A DNA stretch of 64,000 nt from Natroniella sulfidigena (lineage in GTDB: Bacteria; Bacillota; Halanaerobiia; Halobacteroidales; Halobacteroidaceae), in assembly GCF_023223645.1 (NCBI RefSeq), contig NZ_JALKBY010000005.1:1-64000 (forward strand), written 5' to 3'. Positions 38,902-48,099 of this stretch are shown in pieces; within the stretch, counting starts at the first letter, position 1, and every line of letters starts with the position of its first letter. The translations under genes were made by a program, and so were the position numbers. Under the pieces are notes generated by a model. It had not been told where the DNA came from and did not search any database. It was given only the letters and a program-made list of their open reading frames with translations.

Positions 38902-39186
38902 ATGACTAAATATGAAACTATGTTAATTATAAGTCCTGATCTAGATGAAGAGACTACTGAAGCAACAGTAGAAAAGGTAACAAGTGTAATTGAAGACTCT
39001 GAAGGTGAAGTACTTAAGTTGGACAAGTGGGGTACTAAGGAGTTAGCCTATGAAATCAATGATCAATCTGCTGGTTATTATACAGTAGTTAACTTTACAG
39101 CTGAACCTGCTACTCTTGATGAATTAGAAAGAATTTATCGTATTGATGATAATATCATGCGTTATTTAATTTTAAAAGATGAGTAA
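38902..39186 (+). CDS. rpsF: 30S ribosomal protein S6
   Basis: Small-subunit protein that binds 16S rRNA together with S18. 94 aa, with MTKYETMLIISPDLDEETTE at the start and LDELERIYRIDDNIMRYLIL near the end. ATG 38902 has a strong GGGGGAGG site; an earlier ATG at 38884 sits inside the leader stem. Confidence 0.96.
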   Translation: MTKYETMLIISPDLDEETTEATVEKVTSVIEDSEGEVLKLDKWGTKELAYEINDQSAGYYTVVNFTAEPATLDELERIYRIDDNIMRYLILKDE

Positions 39187-39212
39187 TAAATAAATTAGGT
39201 GGGTGTTTTGAA

Positions 39213-39587
39213 ATGCTTAACAAGGTTATTTTGATAGGTCGACTAACTAGGGATCCAGAATTACGCTATACTCCAAATGGTACGGCTGTTTGTAATTTTA
39301 CTTTAGCTGTAGAGCGAAATTATAAAAATAAGGCTGGAGAACGTGATGTTGACTTTATTAAGACTGTTGTGTGGCGTAAACAAGCAGAGCATTGTGCAAA
39401 CCACCTGAATAAAGGAAGATTGGTTGCAGTTGAAGGTAGATTACAGATTCGTTCATATGAAACTGATAAGGGACAAAAAAGGAGAAATGCTGAAGTTGTA
39501 GCTGATAATGTTCAGTTTTTGGACTGGTCAAATCGCAATAATGAGCGGCAGGGACCTGGAAAACAAGATATAGATGTCCCTTTCTAA
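39213..39587 (+). CDS. ssb: Single-stranded DNA-binding protein
   Basis: SSB protects ssDNA in replication and repair. 124 aa: an OB fold starting MLNKVILIGRLTRDPELRYT, and a short linker ending in the acidic tip DIDVPF that binds partner proteins. It is shorter than many SSBs because of the short linker. It lies between rpsF and rpsR as is usual. Confidence 0.96.
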   Translation: MLNKVILIGRLTRDPELRYTPNGTAVCNFTLAVERNYKNKAGERDVDFIKTVVWRKQAEHCANHLNKGRLVAVEGRLQIRSYETDKGQKRRNAEVVADNVQFLDWSNRNNERQGPGKQDIDVPF

Positions 39588-39611
39588 AATTGATTGAAGG
39601 AGGGAAATTAG

Positions 39612-39827
39612 ATGGGACGTGGAAGAAGAAAGTCATGTGATTTTTGTGCTAACAAAGTAGATAAAATTGATTATAAAAGAACCAATATCCTAAATAAATA
39701 TGTAACGGACCGCGGAAAGATATTACCACGAAGAATTTCTGGTAATTGTGCTAAGCATCAACGAGAGTTAACTAAGGCAATCAAAAGAGCAAGAAATGTT
39801 GCTTTATTGCCATTTAAAATTGACTAA
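39612..39827 (+). CDS. rpsR: 30S ribosomal protein S18
   Basis: 71-aa S18 with [14 protein letters not shown] near the start and [20 protein letters not shown], conserved rRNA-binding sequence. It has zinc-type CxxC residues. ATG with GGAGGG. It ends the rpsF operon; a terminator follows. Confidence 0.96.
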   Translation: MGRGRRKSCDFCANKVDKIDYKRTNILNKYVTDRGKILPRRISGNCAKHQRELTKAIKRARNVALLPFKID

Positions 39828-39834
39828 ATTACGT

Positions 39835-39876
39835 AAGATAAAAGGAGACATTCAATGTCTCCTTTTATCTTTATCA
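39835..39876 (+). terminator. Terminator after rpsR
   Basis: A 16-bp stem (39835-39850 with 39856-39871) with loop TTCAA and a T-rich 3' arm. Confidence 0.88.
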
Positions 39877-39939
39877 TGCAGGAAAAAAGTTTTATTTGCA
39901 GAAATAGGTAGATACATTGTTTTAAGCAGGAGGTTCTCC

Positions 39940-40257
39940 ATGAAGAAGTTTAACTCTAAAAAAGGCTCTATTACCAAGAATCTAAAGATCATTGAATGGT
40001 TAAAGACTGAGTTATTGAGCAATGTGTCATTATTATTTAAGGTAATGATCAGAAATAATGAATTGAAATTATTAGATATAATCACAAATGTTATTATGAT
40101 AACTTACTTACTAGCTAAGCGATTAGGATATTCTTTTGAGCAGATAGATAGAAAGTTACAAAAAAAGGTCGAGGCTAATGCTAATGATAAACATCAAATA
40201 GAAGCTTGGTATGGAGACTTGACTGAATTATTAGAACACTTAAAGGATAGAAGTTAA
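39940..40257 (+). CDS. MazG-like family protein
   Basis: A 105-aa helical protein; KIIEWLKTELLSNVSLLFKV and LLDIITNVIMITYLLAKRLG fit the MazG-like (PF12643-type) family found near DUF2232 genes in Firmicutes. Nucleotide hydrolase activity is not shown for this group. ATG 39940 has AGGAGG; earlier ATGs in the frame have no ribosome site. The membrane gene follows almost immediately. Confidence 0.72.
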   Translation: MKKFNSKKGSITKNLKIIEWLKTELLSNVSLLFKVMIRNNELKLLDIITNVIMITYLLAKRLGYSFEQIDRKLQKKVEANANDKHQIEAWYGDLTELLEHLKDRS

Positions 40258-40270
40258 GGTGGTGGAGCAA

Positions 40271-41170
40271 TTGAAAACTAAGGCAGTAGTAGAGGGAGCA
40301 ATTTTAACAGCAGTTACAGTAATGTTAGCTATCTTAGGAATCTATCTACCAATATTAGGAAGTCTATTATTCTTATTAACGCCTGTCCCTTTAATTATAT
40401 TGATAGTTAGATGTGGTAGTAAGGTTGGGATTACGGCCAGTTTAGCAACAGCTATAATTTTAGGGTTGTTGATTAATCCAATGATGTTTTTGATTGTTAT
40501 TTTAAATACTGGTTTGATTGGAATCAGTATGGGGGCAGCTTTTGAAGAGCGATTTTCTTCAGTAGTAATTTTAGTAGTAGGAGTTGTAGCTGGAGCATTT
40601 TCTTTACTGTTGAGTTTGGGGATTAGTATTTATATTCTAGAAGTTGATGTTGTAGCTCAACTAGATCATAGTTTACAACTTTCTTTGGAGTTGTATCGAC
40701 AGTTTGGTCTTCCAACTGAAGTAATTTTGCAAGCAGAGGAGTTGTTTAAAGAGGTTATTGAATTGATTAAGGCTACTTATCCTGCCTTATTCTTAACTGC
40801 AGGGGTTATTATTTCTAGTGTTAATTATTATTTCAGTTATACTATTTTGGACAGGCTCGACCTTCAATTACCTGCTAAGTTTTCAGTACGAGAGATTAAA
40901 TTTCCTAAAATAATGATAGTTATTTATATTATTTCTATAATCTTTAATCATTCAATTATCTGGCAGAATATTTATGTGATTACAACCTTTTTATTGTTGC
41001 TAGAAGGTGTAGCAGTCTGTTATTATTATTTTATGCAGTGGGGTCTAAATCAAGGGTTAGCTATGGGATTAATCTTTTTTCTAATCTTCTTTCCATTATT
41101 TAATCCAGCATTATTATTAATCGGAATCTTAGATTTGTGGTTTGACTTTCGTAATTTGGATAAGATTTAG
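40271..41170 (+). CDS. DUF2232 (YybS-like) membrane protein
   Basis: A 299-aa membrane protein starting KTKAVVEGAILTAVTVMLAI, the family signature, with about eight hydrophobic helices. YybS sits upstream of rplI in B. subtilis, as here. I choose TTG 40271 because AAGGTGG lies 8 nt upstream; GTG 40259 is also possible. Function unknown. Confidence 0.85.
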   Translation: MKTKAVVEGAILTAVTVMLAILGIYLPILGSLLFLLTPVPLIILIVRCGSKVGITASLATAIILGLLINPMMFLIVILNTGLIGISMGAAFEERFSSVVILVVGVVAGAFSLLLSLGISIYILEVDVVAQLDHSLQLSLELYRQFGLPTEVILQAEELFKEVIELIKATYPALFLTAGVIISSVNYYFSYTILDRLDLQLPAKFSVREIKFPKIMIVIYIISIIFNHSIIWQNIYVITTFLLLLEGVAVCYYYFMQWGLNQGLAMGLIFFLIFFPLFNPALLLIGILDLWFDFRNLDKI

Positions 41171-41191
41171 ATTTTTGTCAACAATAATTTA

Positions 41192-41220
41192 TTGTCAAGT
41201 TTGAATTGATACTATATAAT
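41192..41220 (+). promoter_or_regulatory. SigA-type promoter of rplI-lonC-dnaB
   Basis: TTGTCA, 17-bp spacer, TATAAT, 28 bp before the rplI start. Confidence 0.82.
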
Positions 41221-41247
41221 TACATTAAGTTAGTGGAGGGATAATTA

Positions 41248-41694
41248 ATGAAGGTTATTTTAAAAGAAGATGTTAAAGGTTTAGGTAGTAAAGGAGAAGT
41301 TGTAAAGGCAGCTGATGGTCATGCACGGAATTATTTAATCCCTAGAGGGCTAGCTAAAGAAGCAACAGATGCTAATATGAAGAAGTTAAAGCAGAAAAAG
41401 AAGGTTAAGGCTAAAAAGAAAGAGAAAGAGCGTGAGGAAGCTCAAGCAAAAGCAGATAAGATTGCAGATCAAGTCTTTACAATTCCAGTTAAAGCAGGAG
41501 AAAATGGTAGGTTATTTGGTTCAGTAACTACTAATGATATTGCTGAGCAAGTTTCAGATTTTCTTGGAGAAAAGATTGATAAACGCAAAGTTGATTTAGC
41601 TGAAAATATTAGAAGTTTAGGAATTAGAAAAGTAGATATTAAGTTACATAAAGATGTAACAGCTACAATAAAAGTCAAGGTTATAGAAGCATAA
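41248..41694 (+). CDS. rplI: 50S ribosomal protein L9
   Basis: 148-aa L9: N-terminal rRNA-binding domain ([33 protein letters not shown]), a long Lys-rich connecting helix and a C-terminal domain ([14 protein letters not shown]). ATG with GGAGGG. Confidence 0.97.
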   Translation: MKVILKEDVKGLGSKGEVVKAADGHARNYLIPRGLAKEATDANMKKLKQKKKVKAKKKEKEREEAQAKADKIADQVFTIPVKAGENGRLFGSVTTNDIAEQVSDFLGEKIDKRKVDLAENIRSLGIRKVDIKLHKDVTATIKVKVIEA

Positions 41695-41719
41695 AGTATA
41701 GAAATAGAAGGGTGATTAG

Positions 41720-43615
41720 ATGGATGATAAAAGCCAAGAGCGAAAAGAGCAGTTAACAGTTAAAATTACTGCTCTTTTTGGTCTGTTAACAGAATTATAT
41801 GGCACAGATGAACTACTACTAAAAGCAGGAAAATTAGACATTTTAGATTTGCTAGAAGCTGAAGATATCGATAAACAATTAATTGCACTACAGAAGTTGA
41901 TTTTTGATCATCCAATGTTAGATGATATCCCTGAAAAATTTAGCGGTAAGGTGGAGTTGCTTGCAGAGTTAGAGAATGAATTGGCTGATAAACTAGCACA
42001 AAAGGCTGCTAAAGAAGAATTAGAAGATAAGATTAATGCTCGACTAGAGCGAAAGCATCAAGAGTATTTAAATGAAATTAAAGAAGAGATCATTAAAAAT
42101 GAAATTAAAGAAGAGCCAGCAGATAATCCTCATACTTTAAAAAAATATATTGAATTAGAACAGCTAGAGGAGCAGAGGTTGAACTGCTCAGCAACAGGTT
42201 TAGTTAGACCTGATAGTTTGACAGAAATCATTGGACAAGAAAGAGGGATTAAAGCTTTATTGACAAAATTGGCTTCCCCTTATCCCCAGCATATCATTAT
42301 TCATGGGCCACCAGGGGTTGGAAAGACAACAGCAGCTCGTTTAGCTTTAGAAGTAGCTAAAGCTAAAAAGCAGAGTCCATTTCAAACTGATGCTAACTTT
42401 GTGGAGGTCGATGCTACTACTTTACGTTGGGATCCACGAGAGGTGACTAACCCTTTATTAGGCTCTGTCCATGATCCAATTTATCAAGGTGGTAAAGGGA
42501 ATTTGGCTCAGCAGGGAATTCCAGAACCGAAACCTGGTCTAGTTACTGAAGCCCATGGAGGGGTTTTATTTATTGATGAGATTGGGGAGTTAGATCCTTT
42601 ATTACAGAATAAATTATTGAAGGTATTAGAGGATAAGCGGGTTAATTTTGATTCTTCTTATTATGATCCAAATAATGAAAATATTCCTCAATATATCAAG
42701 AAGTTATTTAAGGATGGAGCACCGGCTGATTTTATATTGGTGGGAGCAACGACTAGAAGCCCCCAAGAATTGAATCCAGCCTTACGCTCTAGAACGACAA
42801 GTATCTTCTTTGCTCCTTTAACTAAAGATGATATTAAAGAGATTGTTAATCAAGCTAGTGCTAAATTAGATATTAAATTAGAAGCTGGGGTTGGTGAATT
42901 GATAGCTCAATATACAGTGCAAGGACGGAAAGCTGTTAATTTATTGATAGATGCTTATAATCTAGTCTTAGAGACTGAGCAACAAAAGATTACTAAGCGT
43001 GAAGTAGAAGAAGCTATTAAGTTGAGCCGTTTGGTACCGATTCATCGTTCAACAGCAAGTCAAGATAGTCAGATTGGACAAGTCTTAGGCTTAGGGGTTA
43101 GTGGCTTTTTAGGTTCAGTATTAGAAGTAGAAGCTGTAGCTTTTTCTGCTGCTGAAGCTGGGAAGGGCAAATTAAAGTTTAACCAGACTGCAGGAAGTAT
43201 GGCCCAAGATTCAATCTTTAATGCTGCTTCTATAGTTAGAAAGGTGACCGGTGAAGATATCAATAATTATGATCTGCATGTTAATTTAGTAGGAGGGGGC
43301 CAAGTTGATGGGCCTTCAGCAGGTGTAGCTATTTCAGTAGCGATTATTAGTGCTTTAAAGAAGATTCCTGTTAAGCAGAATATAGCAGTAACCGGTGAAA
43401 TTTCGCTCCATGGCAAGATAAAACCTGTTGGTGGAGTTGTAGAAAAGATTCATGGTGCTTATCAAGCAGGGGTAGATGAAGTTTTAATACCAGCAGAAAA
43501 TCAAACCTGTTTTGTAGAAGATGAAGATATTAAGGTTACTCCAGTAACTGATATAGAGCAAGTATTGGCTAAAATTTTTGCTACTAGAGAGGAGGTAATT
43601 GAATGGACAATGTAG
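41720..43615 (+). CDS. lonC: LonC-type ATP-dependent protease
   Basis: A 631-aa Lon-family protease of the type found between rplI and dnaB in spore-forming Firmicutes. It has a helical N-terminal region with coiled coil, an AAA+ module (Walker A IHGPPGVGKTTAARL near residue 200, Walker B GGVLFIDEIGEL) and a C-terminal Lon protease domain with catalytic Ser in GGGQVDGPSAGVA and Lys in GKIKPVGGVVEKI. Both catalytic residues are present. Its stop overlaps the start of dnaB by 13 nt. Confidence 0.9.
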   Translation: MDDKSQERKEQLTVKITALFGLLTELYGTDELLLKAGKLDILDLLEAEDIDKQLIALQKLIFDHPMLDDIPEKFSGKVELLAELENELADKLAQKAAKEELEDKINARLERKHQEYLNEIKEEIIKNEIKEEPADNPHTLKKYIELEQLEEQRLNCSATGLVRPDSLTEIIGQERGIKALLTKLASPYPQHIIIHGPPGVGKTTAARLALEVAKAKKQSPFQTDANFVEVDATTLRWDPREVTNPLLGSVHDPIYQGGKGNLAQQGIPEPKPGLVTEAHGGVLFIDEIGELDPLLQNKLLKVLEDKRVNFDSSYYDPNNENIPQYIKKLFKDGAPADFILVGATTRSPQELNPALRSRTTSIFFAPLTKDDIKEIVNQASAKLDIKLEAGVGELIAQYTVQGRKAVNLLIDAYNLVLETEQQKITKREVEEAIKLSRLVPIHRSTASQDSQIGQVLGLGVSGFLGSVLEVEAVAFSAAEAGKGKLKFNQTAGSMAQDSIFNAASIVRKVTGEDINNYDLHVNLVGGGQVDGPSAGVAISVAIISALKKIPVKQNIAVTGEISLHGKIKPVGGVVEKIHGAYQAGVDEVLIPAENQTCFVEDEDIKVTPVTDIEQVLAKIFATREEVIEWTM

Positions 43616-44937
43616 ATAAGGTTCCTCCAAATAGTTTAGAAGCGGAAAAATCAACCTTAGGTTCAATGTTACTTGATCGTGATGCAATAGCTAAAGTAAT
43701 TGAGATTTTGCAACCGGAAGATTTTTATCGTCAGACGCATAGTATTATTTATAATGTAATTAATGATCTCTTTGATAAAGGAAAGCCCGTTGATTTAGTT
43801 ACAATTAGTGAACAGTTACGAGAGAAAGGTAAATTAGAAGAAGTCGGTGGTGCATCGTATATTACATCTATAGTTAATAGTGTACCGACAGCATCAAATG
43901 TGGAGCATTATGCTAAGATTGTAGAGGAAAAGTCAATTTTAAGGAAGTTGATTAAGACTTCTAATCAGATAGCTCAATTAGGCTATCAAGGTGATCAAGG
44001 AATTGACTTTGTCCTAGATGAGGCTGAACAGTTGGTCTTTAATCTTTCCCAGCGTCGAGATACGCAAAGTTTTTCGATGATCAAAGATATTTTAATGGAT
44101 ACATTTGATAATTTAGAGCAACTTTATAAGCATAAGGGCGATGTGACTGGGGTTCCAACTGGTTTTAGAGATTTAGATAAGATGACTTCCGGTTTTCAAA
44201 AGGCTGATCTAGTAATTATAGCTGCCCGTCCTAGTATGGGAAAGACTGCTTTAGCGTTAAATATTGCTCAACATGCTGCTGTTGAAGAGGATATTCCAGT
44301 GGCTATCTTTTCACTAGAGATGTCTAAGGCCCAACTAGTACAACGGATGTTATGTTCAGAAGCACAGGTTGATAGTCATAGGCTAAGAACGGGTTATTTG
44401 AATGAGACTGATTGGCGTAGAATCTCTCAGGCAGCGGGTCGATTAGGAGAAGCTAAGGTCTTTATTGATGATACACCAGGGATTACGGTGATGGAGATGC
44501 GGGCCAAAGCGCGGAGAATCCAAGCTGAACATGGTCTAGAGTTGATCTTGATCGATTATTTGCAGTTGATGCAGGGGCGTAGAAATTCGGAAAGCAGGCA
44601 ACAAGAGGTATCACAGATTTCTCGGTCACTAAAGGGATTGGCCCGGGAGCTTGATGTACCGGTTGTTTCTTTATCCCAACTCAGTCGAGCTGTAGAACAG
44701 AGAAATGATAAACGACCACAATTAAGTGACTTACGATCTAGTGGTTCTATTGAGCAGGATGCTGATATAGTAGCCTTTATTTATCGGGATGATTATTATA
44801 ATCCTGATTCTGAAAAAGCAGGGATTACGGAAATTATTATTGGTAAACAGCGAAATGGCCCAGTTGGTACTGTTGAGTTGGCCTTCCAAAAAGAATATAC
44901 AAAGTTTGTTGATTTAGCAAAACGGACAGAAGAGTAG
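43603..44937 (+). CDS. dnaB: Replicative DNA helicase DnaB
   Basis: Hexameric helicase at the replication fork, 444 aa. N-terminal domain opens VPPNSLEAEKSTLGSMLLD. RecA-like core: Walker A IIAARPSMGKTALALNI near residue 205, Walker B ELILIDYLQLM, and DNA-binding loop QRNGPVGTVELAF. ATG with GAGGAGG inside lonC. Confidence 0.97.
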   Translation: MDNVDKVPPNSLEAEKSTLGSMLLDRDAIAKVIEILQPEDFYRQTHSIIYNVINDLFDKGKPVDLVTISEQLREKGKLEEVGGASYITSIVNSVPTASNVEHYAKIVEEKSILRKLIKTSNQIAQLGYQGDQGIDFVLDEAEQLVFNLSQRRDTQSFSMIKDILMDTFDNLEQLYKHKGDVTGVPTGFRDLDKMTSGFQKADLVIIAARPSMGKTALALNIAQHAAVEEDIPVAIFSLEMSKAQLVQRMLCSEAQVDSHRLRTGYLNETDWRRISQAAGRLGEAKVFIDDTPGITVMEMRAKARRIQAEHGLELILIDYLQLMQGRRNSESRQQEVSQISRSLKGLARELDVPVVSLSQLSRAVEQRNDKRPQLSDLRSSGSIEQDADIVAFIYRDDYYNPDSEKAGITEIIIGKQRNGPVGTVELAFQKEYTKFVDLAKRTEE

Positions 44938-44960
44938 ATGTTTTTATCTGCTCTTTTTTT
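44931..44960 (+). terminator. Terminator after dnaB
   Basis: AGAGTAGAT pairs with ATCTGCTCT and is followed by seven or more T. The dnaB stop codon is within the stem. Confidence 0.88.
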
Positions 44961-45185
44961 ATGTTTACTGTAAAAATTTCAAGTCTTTTAGTAATTTAAT
45001 TACAATTGATAATATTTGTTAGAGTAAACCCCTTCACTTTCTTTTGATGCAGGAATTTATTAATAAACAGAGAAATTATTAAATGAACGCAATGTTATGG
45101 TTAATAAAATATAATTAGTAAAATGTTAACAAGTAAGAAAATTAAAAATTAGTACCTAATGCTTTATAGTTAGGGAGGTGAGAAG

Positions 45186-45662
45186 GTGGAGGTATCATTA
45201 TTGAGAATAATTTTAGCTGGATTTCCAGAAAGTTTACTATTAGCTTATGTTAGTTTGGGTTTAGTAGGAGTTAAGACAGAGCTTAAGGACTATCTTAAGA
45301 TTGGTATAGTTCATACGAGTGGCGCAATAATAATCAGAGGTGTACTTCAACTTTATGGACTACATAGTTTACTATTGATTTTATTACTAGTGATACTACT
45401 AAAGTTAATAGTCAGGCTAGATTTAAAATTAGCTGTGATAGGTGTTTTATTGGCGTTTATCATTTTATTTATGATAGAGGCAGTCGTGATTTCAATTCTT
45501 ATTAACTATTTTGAGGTTGATATTGCAGAAATTTTTAATGGTGATTCATTTTTTAATTATTTATTCAGTTATTCAATTCTACTTCCACTATTGATTGTTG
45601 CTCTACTGATACATTTTTGTGATTTAAAATTCAATGAGCTAGCTAATGTAGATGATAGTTGA
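45186..45662 (+). CDS. Membrane protein, possible receptor part of an Agr-like system (copy 1)
   Basis: A 158-aa protein with about five hydrophobic helices and almost no soluble part. It starts MEVSLLRIILAGFPESLLLA and is clearly paralogous to the next gene. GTG start with GGGAGG 7 nt upstream. I do not recognise a named family with certainty. The segment LAYxxLGLVG resembles membrane sensor regions of some Spo0B-type kinases, and the gene lies in line with a kinase, agrB and agrD, so a peptide-receptor role is a hypothesis. Confidence 0.7.
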   Translation: MEVSLLRIILAGFPESLLLAYVSLGLVGVKTELKDYLKIGIVHTSGAIIIRGVLQLYGLHSLLLILLLVILLKLIVRLDLKLAVIGVLLAFIILFMIEAVVISILINYFEVDIAEIFNGDSFFNYLFSYSILLPLLIVALLIHFCDLKFNELANVDDS

Positions 45663-45707
45663 ATCTAATTTTCTAATTTAGAAATGAAATAAAAAAGGGG
45701 GGAGAAG

Positions 45708-46181
45708 GTGGAGTTATCATTAGTGAGGATTATTTTGATTGGGTTTCCAGAAAGTCTATTATTAGCTTATCTTGGTTTAGGTTTAGTGGGGATTAATACT
45801 GATCTAAGTAACTATCTTAAAGTTGGTCTGTTACATACAGTTGGTTTAATAATTATTAGAGGTGTATTTGATATTTACGGATTACATACTTTGTTGCTAG
45901 GTTTATTATTAGCGATGCTATTAAAGTTAATAGTTGAATTAAATTTACAAGTAGCTTTTGCAGCTGCTTTATTGGGCTTTGTTGTTCTAGTCTTATTAGA
46001 AGCAGGTTTATACTTGCTAGTTATTAATTACTTTAGCTTTACCCTTATAGAGGTTAGTGAAAGTTTACCTTTAAGTTATTCAATTGCTTATTCAACCCAA
46101 TTGTTATTATTCTTAATTGCTCAGGCTAGTCGCTTTTTTGAGATTGATTTCAGTGATTTAGCTGGTGAAGAGCATGCATGA
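45708..46181 (+). CDS. Membrane protein, possible receptor part of an Agr-like system (copy 2)
   Basis: A 157-aa paralogue of the preceding gene, starting MELSLVRIILIGFPESLLLA, again with about five membrane helices. GTG start just after GGGGGGAG. Its stop overlaps the start of the kinase gene, pointing to coupled translation. Tandem duplication suggests either a heteromeric receptor or two sensor modules; this is inference. Confidence 0.7.
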   Translation: MELSLVRIILIGFPESLLLAYLGLGLVGINTDLSNYLKVGLLHTVGLIIIRGVFDIYGLHTLLLGLLLAMLLKLIVELNLQVAFAAALLGFVVLVLLEAGLYLLVINYFSFTLIEVSESLPLSYSIAYSTQLLLFLIAQASRFFEIDFSDLAGEEHA

Positions 46182-47034
46182 CTTTAATAAGTTCAGTTTT
46201 AAGACAATTATAATTGTTTTGTTGGCCCAAACATTTTTATTGTTGTTACTGAGTTCGTGGAGGAGTATCGGTCTTTTAGATCTATTATCTTCTCAGTTAT
46301 TGTTAGATGTTATCTTATTGTTAGCACTTGTTCTATCGGTCTTATCAATAGTGATGGTTAAAAAATTAGTTAAATTAAATAAATTTAAGACTGATTTTAA
46401 AGTACTAGAGATAAAAATGGAAGAAAATCAGAAGTTGATTAAGAGTTTAAGACAGCAGAAGCATGACTTTTCGAATCACTTACAGACGTTATATGGTATG
46501 CTTCAGCTAAAAAAGCAACAAGAAGCAGAAGAATATATTAAGTCCTTAAGTCAAGAGTTAGCTAAACTTAAGTTTGGGCAAACTAATCTGGCTGATTCGG
46601 TACTTGATTCAATTTTGATTCCTAAAAAGATGAAAGCGGTCAAAGAAGGAGTTGATTTTGAGTATCAGGTTGAAGAAGGAATTGAACAGGTGCATTTACC
46701 ATTAAATAAAGTATTTCGGATCATTTCTAATTTGATTGATAATGCCTTAGATGCTACTAAGGAATATAAAGCAGAGAAGAAGATTAAAGTAAAGGGGATA
46801 AAGAAGGAAGATGAGTATCTTCTTTCTGTTTATAATACAGGGCCAATTATTCCAGATGAGCTAATGGATAAAATCTTTATGGCTGGATTTTCAACTAAAG
46901 GGGAAGATAGAGGATTTGGGTTACATATTATTGAGTCATTAGTTGCTGAAGCAGGGGGAGAATTAACTATTAAGAGTGAAGAGGGTTATGGGACCGAATT
47001 TAACTGTAGATTCTCTATTAACAAAATGGATTGA
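46174..47034 (+). CDS. Spo0B-type sensor histidine kinase (AgrC-like)
   Basis: A 286-aa kinase. Two membrane helices lie at ~10-65, a coiled coil follows, and the H-box QQKHDFSNHLQTLYGMLQLK near residue 105 carries the phospho-acceptor His. The GHKL ATPase has the N-box NLIDNALDATKE and the G-box GFGLHIIESLVAEAGG. It has only two membrane segments, far fewer than AgrC. No response regulator gene is adjacent. The start may be ATG 46174 or GTG 46165. It overlaps the second membrane gene and precedes agrB by about 105 bp. Confidence 0.87.
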   Translation: MHDFNKFSFKTIIIVLLAQTFLLLLLSSWRSIGLLDLLSSQLLLDVILLLALVLSVLSIVMVKKLVKLNKFKTDFKVLEIKMEENQKLIKSLRQQKHDFSNHLQTLYGMLQLKKQQEAEEYIKSLSQELAKLKFGQTNLADSVLDSILIPKKMKAVKEGVDFEYQVEEGIEQVHLPLNKVFRIISNLIDNALDATKEYKAEKKIKVKGIKKEDEYLLSVYNTGPIIPDELMDKIFMAGFSTKGEDRGFGLHIIESLVAEAGGELTIKSEEGYGTEFNCRFSINKMD

Positions 47035-47090
47035 TAATTTAATAAAAGGAGAGGAAACTCTTCATAGTGGTTTTAAAAATAATACTTTTA

Positions 47091-47099
47091 TGATATAAT
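47091..47099 (+). promoter_or_regulatory. Extended -10 promoter before agrB
   Basis: TGATATAAT is a perfect extended -10 box, with only a weak -35 (TTTTAA 17 bp upstream). agrBD may therefore be transcribed apart from the kinase. Confidence 0.55.
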
Positions 47100-47140
47100 T
47101 ACTAACATTAGGATTATATTAACAGCGAGGAGTAGATAGG

Positions 47141-47770
47141 GTGGATAATAAAACTAAAGTGGAAAAATTCAGTGCAGCTATGATTGATAAATTATTTGCT
47201 GATGAAGCAGAAGAGGAACAGGAAATCATGGCTTATGGGTTGACAGTTATTTGTACGACAATTGGTAGTTTTTTAGCAATTATTTTCTTATCCAGTTTAG
47301 TGGGGGTAACATCATTAGCTATAACTGCTACTTTAATTGCTTCAATACTTAAAATTTTTTCAGGTGGAGTTCATGCTGCTAACTTTAGAAATTGTGCTAC
47401 TATTAGTGCAATTGTTTTCACAACAATAGGTTGGTTTAGTTATCATGCTAGTTCTTTGAATATTATTGAAAACAACCTATTATTTTTAATAATATTTATA
47501 AGTGGAACTTATATTTTATATTTGTATGCACCAGCTGATGTAGAAGAAAAACCTCTAAATTCAGCTAAAAAGAGAAAAAAAGCTAAGATTTACTCAATTG
47601 TTATTTTTAGCTGTCTAAATCTATTTCTTTTGATTTTAAGTTTAAATCAAGTTGATAATTCTTATGTATTAGCAGGATTATTAGGAATGTTTTGGACTTT
47701 GTTTTCAATGACTCCAGTTGTTTATAGGCTATTTAATAGAAAATATGTAAGGAGGAGGTGTAATCAATGA
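47141..47770 (+). CDS. agrB: AgrB-like autoinducer-processing membrane peptidase
   Basis: A 209-aa membrane Cys endopeptidase that cuts and cyclises the AgrD precursor. The catalytic signature is GGVHAANFRNCA near residues 78-90 (His and Cys). About five membrane helices. GTG start with GAGGAG upstream. Its stop codon overlaps the agrD start (ATGA). Confidence 0.92.
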   Translation: MDNKTKVEKFSAAMIDKLFADEAEEEQEIMAYGLTVICTTIGSFLAIIFLSSLVGVTSLAITATLIASILKIFSGGVHAANFRNCATISAIVFTTIGWFSYHASSLNIIENNLLFLIIFISGTYILYLYAPADVEEKPLNSAKKRKKAKIYSIVIFSCLNLFLLILSLNQVDNSYVLAGLLGMFWTLFSMTPVVYRLFNRKYVRRRCNQ

Positions 47771-47889
47771 AAGGAAAAAAGGTGATAGCAAAAGTATTAA
47801 AAAAGATTGCTCATAAAAGTAGCAGCTGTACTAGTGGTGTTTCGGTTTATGAGCCAAAATTACCAAAGGCTTTAAAGAAGGATAAGTAG
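47767..47889 (+). CDS. agrD: AgrD-like cyclic-lactone autoinducer precursor
   Basis: A 40-aa peptide: cationic amphipathic N-terminus (MKGKKVIAKVLKKIAHK), central SSSCTSGVSV with the single Cys, then YEPKLPKALKKDK, which resembles the conserved C-terminal AgrB recognition part. Its ATG overlaps the agrB stop as ATGA and has AAGGAGGAGG upstream. The macrocycle is probably formed by Cys21, either as CTSGV or as the seven-residue CTSGVSV. Size, position and motifs make this assignment strong. Confidence 0.87.
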   Translation: MKGKKVIAKVLKKIAHKSSSCTSGVSVYEPKLPKALKKDK

Positions 47890-47897
47890 ATTAGTAA

Positions 47898-47933
47898 TAG
47901 TGTAGGCTAATATTAGCCTACACTAATTTTTTT
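47898..47933 (+). terminator. Terminator after agrD
   Basis: A perfect 28-nt palindrome (47898-47925) is followed by A and a run of eight T. Confidence 0.9.
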
Positions 47934-48021
47934 GAGCAGTTATAAATTATTCTTTAGGGTATTAAAGCAACATAATAAACGAATATTATACTAGTTTGAT
48001 TTAATAAAATTCGAGATTTCA

Positions 48022-48050
48022 TTGACAATAAGCTGATAATTTGCTATTAT
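48022..48050 (+). promoter_or_regulatory. SigA-type promoter of purB
   Basis: TTGACA, 17-bp spacer, TATTAT, about 50 bp before the purB start. No riboswitch was seen in this leader. Confidence 0.85.
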
Positions 48051-48099
48051 ATTAGTGTTGTTAAAACTTTCAAGTTTAATCTTAATAGGAGGCTAATAA

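Noticed and set aside
47049-47063. Small GAGAG/CTCTT hairpin between the kinase and agrB as a terminator
   Set aside because: The stem is only 5 bp and no T tract follows.
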